Below are positions 25,057 to 36,823 of a stretch of DNA of 64,000 nucleotides, one piece after another. The notes beneath the pieces were generated by a model. That model was not told the DNA's origin and did not search any database. It worked only from the letters and a program-made list of their open reading frames with translations. Position numbers and translations under genes: made by a program. This DNA is from Anthoceros angustus (taxonomy: Eukaryota > Streptophyta > Anthocerotopsida > Anthocerotales > Anthocerotaceae), in contig MU008202.1 in assembly GCA_010909165.1 (NCBI GenBank), forward strand, positions 62,001-126,000, given 5' to 3'. Positions within the stretch are counted from its first letter, which is position 1; every line of letters begins with the position of its first letter.

Positions 25057-25480
25057 GAAGAAGACACCAAGCTAGCTCGTACTGGGAGTCGAGTGCAAGG
25101 CGATCCAGAGGAAGATGGAACGCTAAGCGAGCATCATCATGAAGGTGCCTTGGAATCCTGCGAAAGATGCACAGGCATGGAAAACAGGATTTAAACAACC
25201 CAAGGATATGATTCAGCTGAGTCTGCAACCATTCCCATGATGAGAGAGGCACCCTTGGAAGGATGACACCAATTCCGCAGCCTGAGCCAGGGAGCTAGTG
25301 GAGGTTGTAAGTTGTACGTGAGCAGCCCAAGTAGTCCGGTCGAAGTCTTTGTGCATGTGCCAATGTGAAAACCCCCTTAACGCCATAATAGAGTTGATTG
25401 AATGGGGAGTGTCCTTGATAGTCACAGAAGGTGTGGACCCCCCCCATTGCATAGAGAAGAAATCGTAGAGAGAGAACAAA

Positions 25481-28400
25481 TTGCAGATACTAGCTTGGGG
25501 GTGTTAGGGCCAAGGAGGCACCAGGGACAAAGAGTGCTCGGCCTTTATCGGACATACAAAGTTTTAGCTTCGTATGGCGAACCCCAAGAGACCAACCAAA
25601 AGGCCCTGCCTAGAGGGGTTGCAGCCCACCTCAGCATTGGCAACCTACTAAAGCCCGCACTTGCCAAATTCTACAGGAAGGAAGGGAAAAAAAAAGGGCA
25701 AGGAATCCCACACAAACGAAATGCAAAGAACAGACTTCGAAGTAGCAACAACACCATCTCCAGTTACACCAGCAACATAGGCATACGCAACTGCAGCAAT
25801 TGGAACCTCAGCTGTTTGTCAAAGACCTTATAAGCTATTGCTTCATGGAAGCGATGAAGCGACAGTTATGTGATAATCATGCACTAAGTTAGAAATCACA
25901 TGCTAGGCCATCAGAGCGTCATGACCGCAAATGGTGTCTTCCCCGCAGATTTGCAGGCTCCATTTCTCCAACAACACTTCTTACAAACCAATCCATCACC
26001 CGCTTTTGACTGCATCTTCGCTACATGCGCTACTCCTCCTCCTCCTACTGCTGATGCTCTGCTTGCGCTGCCTGCCTTTCGAGCTTCCACACTCCATCGC
26101 TCCCTATTGGATGCTTCCGCTACCTTCCTTCCTCCTTACATGCACCTTGCGCACACAACCCTAAACCCAGAACTCATGCGGGCGAGGCGAAGCATGGTAG
26201 ACAACATGCTTCACAAAGAAATGCCCACCAAGTAGGTTGAGATACAGACGTACACATGCCCTGGCATCCCAGAAGCATGTCCCTCTCCCCAGCAAAAATC
26301 ATCAATCAGAGCAGCCTTTTTTTCGTGGGCGAGATAATATGTGTTGCCCCCAAGGGTATCATAATGCAAGTAGTTATAGGCCACCAAGGGCGGAGTAAGC
26401 GAGGTGGAGAAGTACCCATCCCAATAGTGATCAGTCCAAAAGGTTGCTTAACCACGGCAAAAGTTATAAGAAGGGAAAAAAAGAGGACCGTATAAGTACG
26501 GTGTTACTCCATTCAGGAGGACGTATATGTACCATGTTGTGGAGGATCCTGTGTTTTAAAATTTTAGGAATAACTTAGGAATTATTTAAAATAAAAAAAA
26601 GATGTGAAGAAAAAAAAGTAGAATTGGGGGCCGGGGCCCGGGCTTCCGAGGCCGAGCGTGTGTTTGATGTTCAACTTCTGCTGGGCTCTGCTCTGCTCTC
26701 CTGGGGCGTGCACGGTACATACCTGTAAGGCGGTAGCGCGTATCTATGCAATTGATTATGTGGCAGGCCCGCTTTTGGCTTTCGCCAAGAAGGGCACTGT
26801 AGCCTGGGAGGGCGAGTCCAGGCTGAGTGCCAGCTTACAATGTTTCTATTATTGACGCAAAGCCTTCTCGGGGATGGGACGGGACGGGCCGGGCCGGGCC
26901 GCGCGGGGCCTCGAGATTCGCCAGCCAAGGGCCCTGGGCGTGGGGCGTGGGGCGTGGGGCATGGGGCCTGGGCCGCCGGGGCCTGCTTATATATGATGGT
27001 CGGAACTTGGGATGTTTTTTTTTGGTACAGTGGAAGTGACACCACATGGTTCCACCTGAAGGCTAGAGGCTGGCGCAAGCCTGTTTTTTTCAACAAAATA
27101 ATGTTAGTGGAAGTGGGTGGTGTGGGGACGGGACGGCGTTCAGCGGTTCCGCTTTCACCCTTGTCCGTCTCCGTCTCCGTCTCCGTCTCCGTCTCTCGAC
27201 TGGCCTTTGGCCTGGGCGAGAGGAGGCGAATGGAAAGGCGAGGCGGGAAAAACAATATTAAAAAAACGGTATTTGTCGACTGCCACCCCACATCATGACC
27301 CAATCATCATCCTGACAAATTTGGGTGAGTGGGTGGGCAGCGGTACCGGCGCCGGATACTTAAAAAAACGCGGAGCTCCACGTCAGCGGCGCCCGGTAAT
27401 GGGCATTGGCATTGCGCATACGAGGACGGAGGGAGATGGTATGCATATATATATATGATATTATGTAGGCGTATGATGAGTCACGTGCAAGGAGGCGGAT
27501 ATGCCCGTGGTATATGCGCGGCTGGCCACAGGCTGGCCCCATAACTGCCACTAACTGCCCCCCAGCTCAGCAGGGGCCGGGCCCTTAGCATGGCCCTGTT
27601 CACACTCACACGGGGGAGACGGGGAATCTGGGGAACTGGGGAACTGGGGAACCGGGTTGGACTGGACTGGACTGGACTGGACTGGACTCTGGCGTGGGCT
27701 TGGATCCCCTTCTCCCATTTCTTTTAATGCCTTTGTGCTATGGAGTGTGTGTCCCGACTCCCTGGAGCAGGATGAACAGCGCGCTGCGTGGCTAATGGCC
27801 GACCAAGCCTGGTGTGGGCGCATAGAATGGGATGAACGTGACCCAGCCTCAGCCCCAGCCCCAGCCCCAGCCCCATGCCCTGCCTACCCCCTGTTGGGGC
27901 GGACAGGCAGCCGCTTTTAATTGCCATTTGATAAGGTCCCTTCCCTTGTCTTGCCTTGCCTTGCCTTCCCTTCCCTCCCGTTCCGATTCCCGAGGCCCCT
28001 GTTGGAGCGAGCCTCTCATGAGCCAGGCGCGCACCGCGCACGGCACACGTGCTTCGTTCCCACTGCCCTCCCAGGCCACCAAAAAAGCGAGATCCTGGAA
28101 AGCCGAAAAGAGGATCCTTCCCTCTGCCCCCGCCAGCTTGCAAGGCTTGCAAGCTAGCAGCTAGCTAGCTCTGGCGCACCTTGCTGGGCTACCCTTCTTC
28201 TCCTTCTCGTCGCTTCTCTTCTCTTCCCTTCCCTTCCCTTCCCTTCTCTGCCGAGCCCGCGGTCCGCATCATCATCGTAGGGCATAGGGCATAGGGCATG
28301 TATGTTGTGGGTTCTTGTTAAAATATGGAGCGCTGCCGCTGCCGCTGGCGCTGGCCCCGCCGTGCCGTCGGGAAGGCAAAGTGCGTAGTTGTTGGAGAAT

Positions 28401-29154
28401 GGTGGAGAGTACGTGTTGAAAAATCGTTAATCCGAGACTTGAGGTGATAGGCGTGGAAGCAGCAGCCATAAACAGGAACAGGAACAGGAACAGGAAGGGC
28501 AAGAGAAACAGAAACAGAAACAGAAACAGAGGGGACGGCAGTTGGTGTCCAACGACGACAGGAGCGATGAGCGATGAGCGATGAGGTGGAAGGTCTCCGA
28601 CATGGATGGCGTAACTGCACCAACAACAGCAACAGGTAACAGAAAAGGTGGTTGTTAGGAACTGCCATGGCACATGGGGCCCCCGGGGCCTGGGATGGGG
28701 GAGTCCAATCATGCCGCATGGAGGCATGGAGGCAAGGAGGCATGGAGGCATGGAGGCATGGAGGCATGGAGGCATGCAGGCATGGAGGCATGCAGGCATT
28801 GCAGGGTCCGAGGGAGTGGGTTGCGGGAGCCCGGGGAACCCGGGGACCCGGTGACCCGGACGCATCGGATGGCGGGGCCCTCCCTCGAGGACAGGCTGGC
28901 CAGGCCGTCATGGCTCCGGCTCCGGGGGTGCGCGCCACGTACCCGCCCGGGCGCCCTTCCCCTCGCTCTCCGACAGCGACACGTAGGGCGGTCGGTCGCC
29001 ACCTACCACCCGCTTGTCCTTGGCTTTTTGGGGACGCCGCCGACGCCGACGCCGACGCCGACCAGGCACCAGGCACCAGGCACCAGGCAGCAGCGTCGTA
29101 TCATTGCCATCGCCCGTTTGCCCCACTTCGCCGCATGCATATCATATGCATGTA
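25481..29154. other. Gene-free, simple-sequence-rich region
   Basis: No supported gene. From about 26620 the sequence becomes GC-rich. It carries dense short arrays: GGGCC at 26889-26906, GGGGCGT at 26936-26968, CCGTCT at 27163-27195, GGACT at 27657-27689, CCCCAG at 27844-27875, CCCTT at 28222-28246, GGAACA/GAAACA at 28472-28530, GGAGGCAT at 28717-28798, and GCCGAC plus CAGGCAC at 29036-29092. Long open frames here are by-products of these repeats. Confidence 0.6.
28717..28798. repeat. (GGAGGCAT)n octanucleotide array
   Basis: About ten units of GGAGGCAT with variants GGAGGCAA and GCAGGCAT, one of the clearest arrays in the region. On the minus strand it reads as alternating MPPCLHAS, a repeat artefact, not a gene. 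Confidence 0.9.
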
Positions 29155-29974
29155 CAGTCGACCCCCCCTAAGTGGGACTGGTTCGGAGTGCCTTTAGAGG
29201 TCCCATTAAGGGAGGTGTCCCGATTAGATTTTTCCCCATTTTAAAAATCAAAATATTATAAATTCAAAAAAATCAAAAATATCTAAAAAATAAAAATTCA
29301 AAATCTGATTGATAGGATTTCCTAAAAATAACTTTTACCATTTCTCTACATAGTTGCTTGAAAGCTAGCACTCCTTCTATGAAGATGAAAAAACCTCTAC
29401 TATTATAAAGGAAAAAGCTTAGCTTAGGAGTCTTCAATCACACCTAAAATTCTATCGTGCTTTGAAATAATCGACAATACTCCTTTGCACCCGCGATACT
29501 TTGAGATGATGACTAATCACGTGTTTCTGAAAGATATTAAGCAATGCCAAAGAGTCTGTACTTGATGACATCTTCCATAGTCGGTCATGGTAGGGGTGGC
29601 ATTGTCGCTACTTCCTCTTCAATATTTTCGGTAAGCTCCTCTTCGACAACTTAAGGGAATAGTGAATCCCATATTTCTTATAACTTATTCTCGATCGTCA
29701 TGTCCTTATACTATATTGATAGGATACAAAGTCTGTTCAATACCTATTTCATACTTATATGATTCTTTTTTTATTTTTCTTTTTCAAATTTTTAATAAAA
29801 AATAGAAAATCCCATTTAAGAAGGTGAAACTAACATGAATGTTTCAAAAAAATCCCAATTACTGTTTAAAGAAAAGTTCCATTTTTTACGCTGTAAACTA
29901 AAAGAAGTAGGATGGGAGGTCCCATTTAGAGAGGAATCCCATTTATAGAGTTCCCAATTAGGGGGCCGGACTTG
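29155..29974. mobile_element. pogo-like (Tc1/mariner) element remnant with TA target duplication
   Basis: An AT-rich 820-bp insert in GC-rich DNA. Its ends are imperfect inverted repeats: left CAGTCGACCCCCCCTAAGTG, right (reverse complement) CAAGTCCGGCCCCCTAATTG, each flanked by TA (29153-29154 and 29975-29976), the target site used by Tc1/mariner elements. Words GGTCCCATT and AATCCCATTT recur in the subterminal regions. On the minus strand at about 29560-29660 a decayed peptide VEEELTENIEEEVATMPPLP, then a stop, then PTMEDVIK, resembles the acidic, proline-ending tail of pogo/Tigger transposases. No DNA-binding or DDE region remains, so it is an internally deleted, non-autonomous copy. The superfamily assignment rests on termini, TA and the tail. 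Confidence 0.7.
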
Positions 29975-32871
29975 TATGTGAGCTTCATGTACCATACGGT
30001 GCATGAGAGATTGAAACGATTTAACAGGCGAAGTAGATAAACCCAAAGCCAGGTTGAGGCAGGTCAGGTCAGGTGAGGGCAGCTCAGCTCGGGTCAGCTC
30101 GCAGAGTCACCGAGTCACAGAGTCACACATGAGGCCGTGGCTGTCGGTGCAGAATCTGGATTCGATCCCCGACCCCCGATCCCGATCCCCCAGTTCCAAG
30201 GCTCCAGGTTTAGCGCAATCATAAGGCACTGTTATGGGCGGCCAATGGCGAAGGCAAAAAATTCCGAGCGCATCGCGCTTGGGAAGCGGGTAACGGAACG
30301 GCAGCGTGCGCCTGCGCCTGCGCCTTATCCCACTGCCAGTGGGGTGAGAAGTGAGAAGTGGGCACTGGGGTGGGCTGGACTGTCAGGCCATGAGGCCATG
30401 GCCCCCATGCCCCATGAGGAGGGGAATGGAATGGCATGGATTCGGAGGCCACTGGAATTCGTTCCGTTCATGGTTTGTGCCTTGCAACGCCCAACTACCG
30501 CAGTAGCCTGTAGTACCCGCCTCAACTGTCCCGCTCTTCCCACCCTTCTCTCTCTTCCTTCTCTTTCTCCCTCTCTGTCTCCATCCTCCAGCCCTTGGGG
30601 TGCGTGACTATATCAGAAAATGTAGGTAATGTCGAAATGGGTTTGAACGATGGAGCAGGAAGGAAAGGAAAGGAAAGGAAAGTTGTGGGCGGGTGCGTTT
30701 GACTGGGTCCAGCGCTGTTGGCCAGCCTGGCCATACAACCACGTGGGTACGCTGCGCGCATCTGTGCGCTTCCGCGAACCCGTCTCCTCGTTGACGGTGA
30801 CACCGCGCTGACTGTGCCTTGACCCACCGGCTGCAGCCGGTCGCGCCGGTGCGTCGGTTACCCCTTGAACTTTGTGGCCATGGCCGCCCCACCTACACCA
30901 GCGCACTCACTGTGCACTGCCAGCAGCCAGCAGCCAGCAGCCAGGAGCCAGGAGCCAGGAGCCAGCAGCCAGCGGCCAGCAGCCAGCACACGCCCAAGCC
31001 CCACCACCACCGACTACCCACAAATCTATACGTCTGCAGTTGCACACGGCCAGACCAGCTCCGGTTTCCTTGTTTCCGTCCTTGCTCTTGTGTGACAAAG
31101 CGATTCCCTCAAATCCGCATTCCACTTTCCGCAAATCCGCAAATCCGCAAGCGCAAGGGATCGATTGGAAATTGGAACCGGATATGGATATGCTAAACAA
31201 TGCAAGAATTGAAACGCCTCCTCCTTTTTACCGCCGCTGTGGCTGTAACTGATGGGACGGAAGCTGAGGAATGTAAGGTTGCTACTGTACATGTCTCCGT
31301 GTCCACGGATGTATGTGGGTGATGGTGGTGAGTTGTTTGGCGCCAGACTATTCTCTCAAAAAGTAAAATGAAAGATACGAGTCCCGTCTGCTGGTTTGCT
31401 GGATGGGGCAGTGGCCAGCCCTGCCTATCGCAACATGACCGTATACATGAGATTCATCCGGGGAGAGGGAGTGGGAGAGGGAGAAGGGCTCCCGGAGATG
31501 GCGAGCCAGAGGAGTGATGAGTCGTGAAACGTACAGAGGGGCGTGAGGGTGGTGACGTACCCACCACGCTGCCCTTGTGCGTCCCTGGGCTGCGTGTGTT
31601 TTGTGTACGCACATCATCTATGCGGGCATGGCCCATGGGCCATGGAATATAGGGCCGGGGCGCAGCGAATGGGCATCCTCCATGCGCCACAAGTTGAAGC
31701 GGGCAGCAGGGCGGGCGCATGCGGGTGCTGCAGTCTGCACACTCTGCGGGTTTGCGGGAGCATGAGCTTGCTTGCGCCGGATGCAAGCAAGGTGGGACGT
31801 ATGGGCCTCTCGCAGGGCTGGGACTCTATCGGGACTGGCCTACACAGGAGCATGCACGGAGGGCGAGCAGGCAGGCAGACAGGCAGGCAGGCAGGCAGGC
31901 AAGCAAGCAACAAGCAACAAGCAAGCACGCTGCACAGAGAGCGAGCAAGCGGGCAAGTACCAGCGGAGGGCTCACTGCCCGAGAAGCCAACACGCAAGGG
32001 ACACGGCAAGGGCATCGTCACCCTCCTGGACTCCTGCGACCTCCATTTGCATTTCACGGAGCAGCAGCTGCTGCACGCTGCAAGCTGCAAGCTGCAACCT
32101 GCAAGCGGCAAGCTCCAGGGAGGGGAGCAACCTCCAGGCTCCAGGCTTCCGGGCAAGTTGGGTCGGTTGGCCATGGCATGCGCGCTGCAAGGACGCGCCC
32201 CGTCTTAAATTTTTTCCAAATTCTGCCCCGTCGGACGTCGGAGCTTGTCTTGGCTGGCACGCAAGTGGCCCGTACCGGGCAGGCTCCAGGACTTGGCCAT
32301 CTCCCATCCCGAGTCCCCGCCCATGGGCAGGGCGGCAAACCAGCGCCATCGCTGGCCGGATGCGAAAAATCTGGGCCTGCCCGGGCTCCAGCTGCAGCTG
32401 CTCCACTCCAGTCTGGCGAGGTCGCTCTAAAATGGCCCCCCATTTAATGACGCGCCCTGTGGAAAATAGATTATATTCGCAGCGGGGGCGCCGGATGCGG
32501 GCCGTGTCGGTTTTCTTTCTTTCTTTCCTGCCCAGCCCGGCCCGGCGTCGCCGTCGGCGACGGTGTGTCTTCTTACGATTTGGCGGGCCAAGAGGCGCGC
32601 AGGCGGGGCCAAGTGTAAAAAGGAGCAAGGAGCGGGAAGCCAAGCGTGTCAGAGCCTGCTCCTGGACTCTGCGAGCCGGAGCCGGAGCCGGAGCCGGACC
32701 CAATAAACTCCATGCCACCCCTTTCCCACCTTTCTTTACCATTTTGTGATTGTGCAGCCTTTGGCCCCTGCTCCCCTGCTCCCCTGCTTCTGCTTTGCAG
32801 CGACGCGCACCTGGAAGGCAGCAAAGCAGCACCGCTCTGCCTCTGCGCGCATGGGTAGAATCTTTGCCTCC

Positions 32872-32940
32872 ACCCAGCCCAGCCCAGCCCAGCCCAGCCC
32901 AGCCCAGCCCAGCCCAGCCCAGCCCAGCCCAGCCCAGCCC
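32872..32940. repeat. (CCCAG)n pentanucleotide array
   Basis: About 13-14 uninterrupted CCCAG units, the reverse complement class of the GGGCT array at 14.4 kb. Confidence 0.95.
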
Positions 32941-34625
32941 CGGGAGTCGGGGCCCTCTTCTCTCACACACACCAGCTTCTACTCCTCCTTATACTATTCT
33001 ACAAAGCTCCACAACATATCATAGGTTTATCCACCTACCCGCTTCCCCTCCCTTTCCTATCCTTGTATGACTATCCTATGCCCTATTATGCTTGTAGCTA
33101 CGGCTCGGCGCCAATGAGTGTACACGAGCATCTGCTGCTGCCCAGGGAATACAGGGACGGTGTAACAGAAAGGGGAAAATTGCAGTAGCAGGCGCGGCAG
33201 AGAGCCTTGCTGGCTACCCTGCCTTCCATCCTTCCTTGCCTGCTTCCTTTCGTCCGTCCAAAGTAAGGTACCAGAGGTCAGTGGTCAGTGGGAGCCATGA
33301 TGGGCACTTGCTTGCTTTGCAAATCTGGCTGCACGCAAAAGTTGTTGTGGTGTACACAGGCTCGTGTTTCTCGCTCCGATCATGACCCCGGCCTGGCCTG
33401 GCCTACCCTGCCCGGATGGGTCCGATACCGATACCGATACCGATTTCGATTTCGACTTCGATTTGCATACCAGCTCTCGGCAGTGGTTGCCCACTCTCAT
33501 TGCCTCTGGCAGTGGCAGTGGCATCGCCCGGTGAAAATCTGCGGGCTCCGAGGGGCTTACGTAACAAAAGTGACTGCCGGAAGTGCGGAATATTACGCCT
33601 TTCGGGCACTGGACGCAGGCCTGGGTTCACCAGTTCAAAGGGAATCGCAAGAGCGAAGAGCAAGGGACTTGCCAATGGCCTCCCAGTCCCAGTCCCAGAC
33701 CCGGCTCCGAGTCCTCTGCCCGGGGCGCGCGAGCTCGGGAATGTGTCAGGGGGAGCCTGGAGTGGCTGGCTGTACCGCCACCTACCGACCTGCTGCAGCT
33801 GCAGCTGCAGCTGGCCTGCTGCTGCCGCTCCCACAAGAATGTGAGCGATGAATGAATGCATTTTGGTTGAAATCCCCAGCCAGCGGGGCCCGGGCCCGCC
33901 TGCTCCCCAGGACGACCCGACTCATGACGCGCTCTCTCTCTCTCCTCTTTGCGGTTTGCACGCACAACGACAACGACAACGACAAGGACGCCACAACGCC
34001 CCGCTTCCGCCATCACACAGCCCATAATACACTACGAACGTCATCTCGTGATTCAGAGAGTATGAGTCTTCCATTTGCCACGGCAACTCTTGCTCCTATG
34101 CGGGCTACTGGCGTGCGTGCTGGTGCCATTAGCTCCGGGTGGAAATTGGAATCGGAAAGCACACAAGTCGGAATGTTGGGTGATGAGCATCGCTTGCTCT
34201 TCAACTTGTGCCCATGATATCGTTCGGGTTCGGAGGGGATGGCGGGAATGGTGGGAATGGCGGGAGCTGTTGGACTACTAAATAGTTAAATGTGCATGTA
34301 GTACACAGTAGAGGTATTGTTTTTTGTACATGGGCATGCACACACACAAAGAGCCACCAGCCCAGGCTGCTGGGCTGCTGCAGCCTAGAATATAACCCGG
34401 GGTGGGGCCGCCTGGAGACTCGGGAGTCGGGAGCGCCTCTCTTCTACGGAAAATACATACACTCGTGCTCCCACGTGCTACGCTGCTTTAGCTGCCTCGA
34501 TGCTTCTTCTTAGGACCACGGCCCGTACAGCCAACTATAGTATGTTGCTCGCTACTGGCTAATGCTGTCTTGCTAATCCTCGTAGGCCTTTTGTTTATTG
34601 CCTGGATACTCTCACTCACACGGAC

Positions 34626-34713
34626 CGGATTGGACTGGACTGGACTGGATTGGACTGGACTGGACTGGACTGAACTGGACTGGACTGGACTGGACTGGAC
34701 TGGACTGGACTGC
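34626..34713. repeat. (GGACT)n pentanucleotide array
   Basis: About 17 GGACT units with occasional GGATT or GAACT variants. The same unit forms a shorter array at 27657-27689. Confidence 0.95.
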
Positions 34714-35197
34714 ACTGTTGACAAGCCCATAACACATCTGATGCTGTTGTTTCTTCTTCCCTCCCTGCTCCCTGTTCCCTTTTCCCTGTTCCCTCTTCCA
34801 TGTTCCCTCTTCCATGTTCCCCCGTTTCTGTTCCTGTGCTGATGCGAGACCTGTTAGCTGTTGTTGGGTTTGCCCTCGTGTCGTGCCTTCACAGGCAGTC
34901 GGTAGTGGTACAAGTACTCGGACCTGGAACTTGTGCAATGGCCAGCTCTTTTTGGTACACGCCCGAAAGCAAACCCAAACCAGACCGTGTGTTCATCTTC
35001 ATCCGCGTTCCATTCCAGTAAGAGAAAGCAAAGAAGAGTCGTCCTGTCCAGCGTCGGTCCTGTCCTGTCCTGCCCCAGGCCGGGCCAGGCCCTCATCACT
35101 GCCTGCCTCTGCTGCTGCTGTGAGAGGAATCGTGAGGGGAGCTGCTTGAAGTGGACTCATGGGTCATCAGAGTCTGGCAGCGGGCAGTAGTGTAGGC

Positions 35198-35403
35198 AGT
35201 TGCCAGGGACGCACAGCCATGCCCACTTCTAGTGCCCATGTAAGAGCGAGCTTGTAGGTGTGTGTAATAAAGCTCATGTGGGCTGGAGCCTAGGCCCCAG
35301 GCCAGGGACGCACAGGCATGCCCCCTTCTAGTCACTAGCCCATGTAAGAGCGAGCTTGTAGGTGTGTGTAATAAAGCTCATGTGGGCTGGAGCCCAGGCC
35401 CCA
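35198..35403. repeat. Tandem ~102-bp direct duplication
   Basis: Two adjacent copies of a unit running from CCAGGGACGCACAG through GTAAGAGCGAGCTTGTAGG and GTAATAAAGCTCATGTGGGC. They differ by a few bases. Each copy includes an AATAAA word. Confidence 0.9.
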
Positions 35404-35519
35404 GGCCGCAGGCCCCAGCCCAAGACAAGGCCACCACCCCACAACAGCCACAGCCACAGCCACATCCACCGCCACCCCACCCCTACCCCTACCCCACCCC
35501 ACCCCCACTCATGGTTACA

Positions 35520-35520
35520 G

Positions 35521-35551
<31 letters not shown>

Positions 35552-35568
35552 AAGCCAGCAAGCCAGCC
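35520..35568. repeat. (AGCC)n tetranucleotide array
   Basis: About eleven AGCC/AGCAAGCC units in a row. Confidence 0.9.
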
Positions 35569-35621
35569 AGCTGTGTGTGTGTGCGTGATGGAAGGGAGAT
35601 GCTCCCGTTCCCCATATGATT

Positions 35622-35815
35622 CCCTTCTCTCTGCTCTCTGCTCTCTGCGCTCTGCTCTCTGCTCTCTGCCCTCTGCCCTCTGCTCTCTGCTCTCTGCTCT
35701 CTGCCCTCTGCCCTCCGCTCTCTGCCCTCTGCCCTCCGCTCTCTGCCCTCTGCTCTCTGCTCCCCGCCCTCTGCTCTCCGCTCTCTGCGCTCTGCTCTCT
35801 GCTCTGCACTCTGGA
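35622..35815. repeat. (CTCTGCT/CTCTGCC)n heptanucleotide array
   Basis: About 27 units of a seven-base repeat, CTCTGCT alternating with CTCTGCC, CTCTGCG and CTCCGCT variants; the longest simple array in the window. Because seven is not a multiple of three all frames read through it. Confidence 0.95.
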
Positions 35816-36823
35816 CTGTCCTACATACTTTGCCCTGCTCTGTAATCAGCCTGCTGTTATGTACCTACATACGAAGTGTGTGATTGATGGGCACACAGAA
35901 ACAGGGGGAAGGGCCAGCTGGAAGCCGCCCAACTCGGACGGCTCCACGGTTCACATTCGGATCCGGGCCGGGGCCGGCATCCCCAGAAAGCCAATGCCAA
36001 ATTAGCCCTGCGGCTGCCCCCGGCCCTCTACCCGATTTTAGCAACCTTCGCGGCTCACTCGAGCAAAGCCGTTGCGGCGGACACATGGAGCGTGTGACGC
36101 CACCTCTCTTCGCATTTACTGCGGCTGGCCCCAGGATCCGCCCACTCAACGTGAGCCACGTCCCAGGCCCCAAGGCCCCCGATAACCTCTGTCTGTCCCT
36201 GCCAGTGCCGCTGCCAGTTACAACGCACATAACTTCATTCATCCCTCGCAAATGTACTGTAACAACAGGAAACGACGACCCCGCCATACTTTACCTACCT
36301 TTTGGACATTGCGTCAACCTGTTCCTGGAATCCGATTGTGTAGAATACACATCGGAGGTTGCGTTCTCATTACAACCACCGCCAACCACGAAAAGCAAAC
36401 CGGATCTTGGCGCAACAGATCATCGCCGCCTTCATGACCAATCGCTAACCACCGCAAAAGCAGCAAAGAAGGCTCTGGAAGTTTTCCAAGTTCTGGGAGT
36501 GGGCAGTGCAGGGTCGCCTCTACTTCGACTTGCCATCACAAAGGTAGTTTTCGCTACCAGCCAAGTGCGGCCGCAGTTGCTGCCACATTCTACCAAAGTT
36601 CCAACTCCGGCTTATCGTGGGCCAGCCGACAAACCTCCTTTTTCTGCGCGTGCACACATCCTCTAGAGCCGGAGGGCCGACGACACAGCCTGCTTTTCTA
36701 AGCTTCTCCCGTCAACTACGTAGCGTAAAAAATCAGGGCTGTCTCACGCCCTAGCACGATCCGTGACAGACTAGTTCTGCACACGGACTTCGCTCAACAG
36801 CCAAAAATACCAGACCTTCACCC

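Larger units (their letters stand above)
22340..25480 (-). mobile_element. Decayed reverse-transcriptase retroelement (non-LTR type likely)
   Basis: Minus-strand frames spell a reverse transcriptase broken by frameshifts. Going 5' to 3' in protein order: TEETIAALRALHPALKDGIP (about 24790-24840 and again about 23790-23840), VDVENAFYTISRSVMSEELR (23212-23421 and 24215-24424), YYQYRNVSSGFVVFVLESAT then GTKQGDHLGGALF, and FPSLVDDSHILGP with the catalytic Asp-Asp pair (23016-23516). A C-terminal region has GDAYVAFRLLSSRFARRPGY (22504-22953) and a tail to about 22340. No LTRs, integrase or protease were seen, which favours a LINE-like element, but the class is inferred. Upstream sequence 25213-25480 (SLYDFFSMQWGG) may be part of the same polyprotein. 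Frames shift several times, so it is not functional as written. Confidence 0.75.
29975..36823. other. Gene-free GC-rich region dense in tandem arrays
   Basis: About 6.8 kb without a supported gene. Further arrays not listed separately: CAGCCAG/CAGGAGC at 30921-30987, GGCAGGCA/GCAAGCAA at 31865-31925, GCTGCAA at 32067-32110, GAGCCG at 32670-32695, GATACC at 33423-33447, CCCTSTTCC at 34765-34818, and CCACAG plus CCCCACC at 35437-35515. Perfect short palindromes such as GGCCCATGGGCC (about 31630) also occur. The last few hundred bases precede the CCT7 stop and include its 3' UTR. Confidence 0.6.

Noticed and set aside
30140-30190. GATTCGATCCCCGAC, tRNA T-arm-like word
   Set aside because: No matching acceptor stem, D-arm or anticodon arm could be folded around it.
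31972-32970. 332-codon minus-strand ORF and overlapping plus-strand frames at 31.5-32.8 kb
   Set aside because: Driven by GC-rich tandem arrays (CCCAG, GGCA, GCTGCAA), and every frame is open at once. No domain seen.
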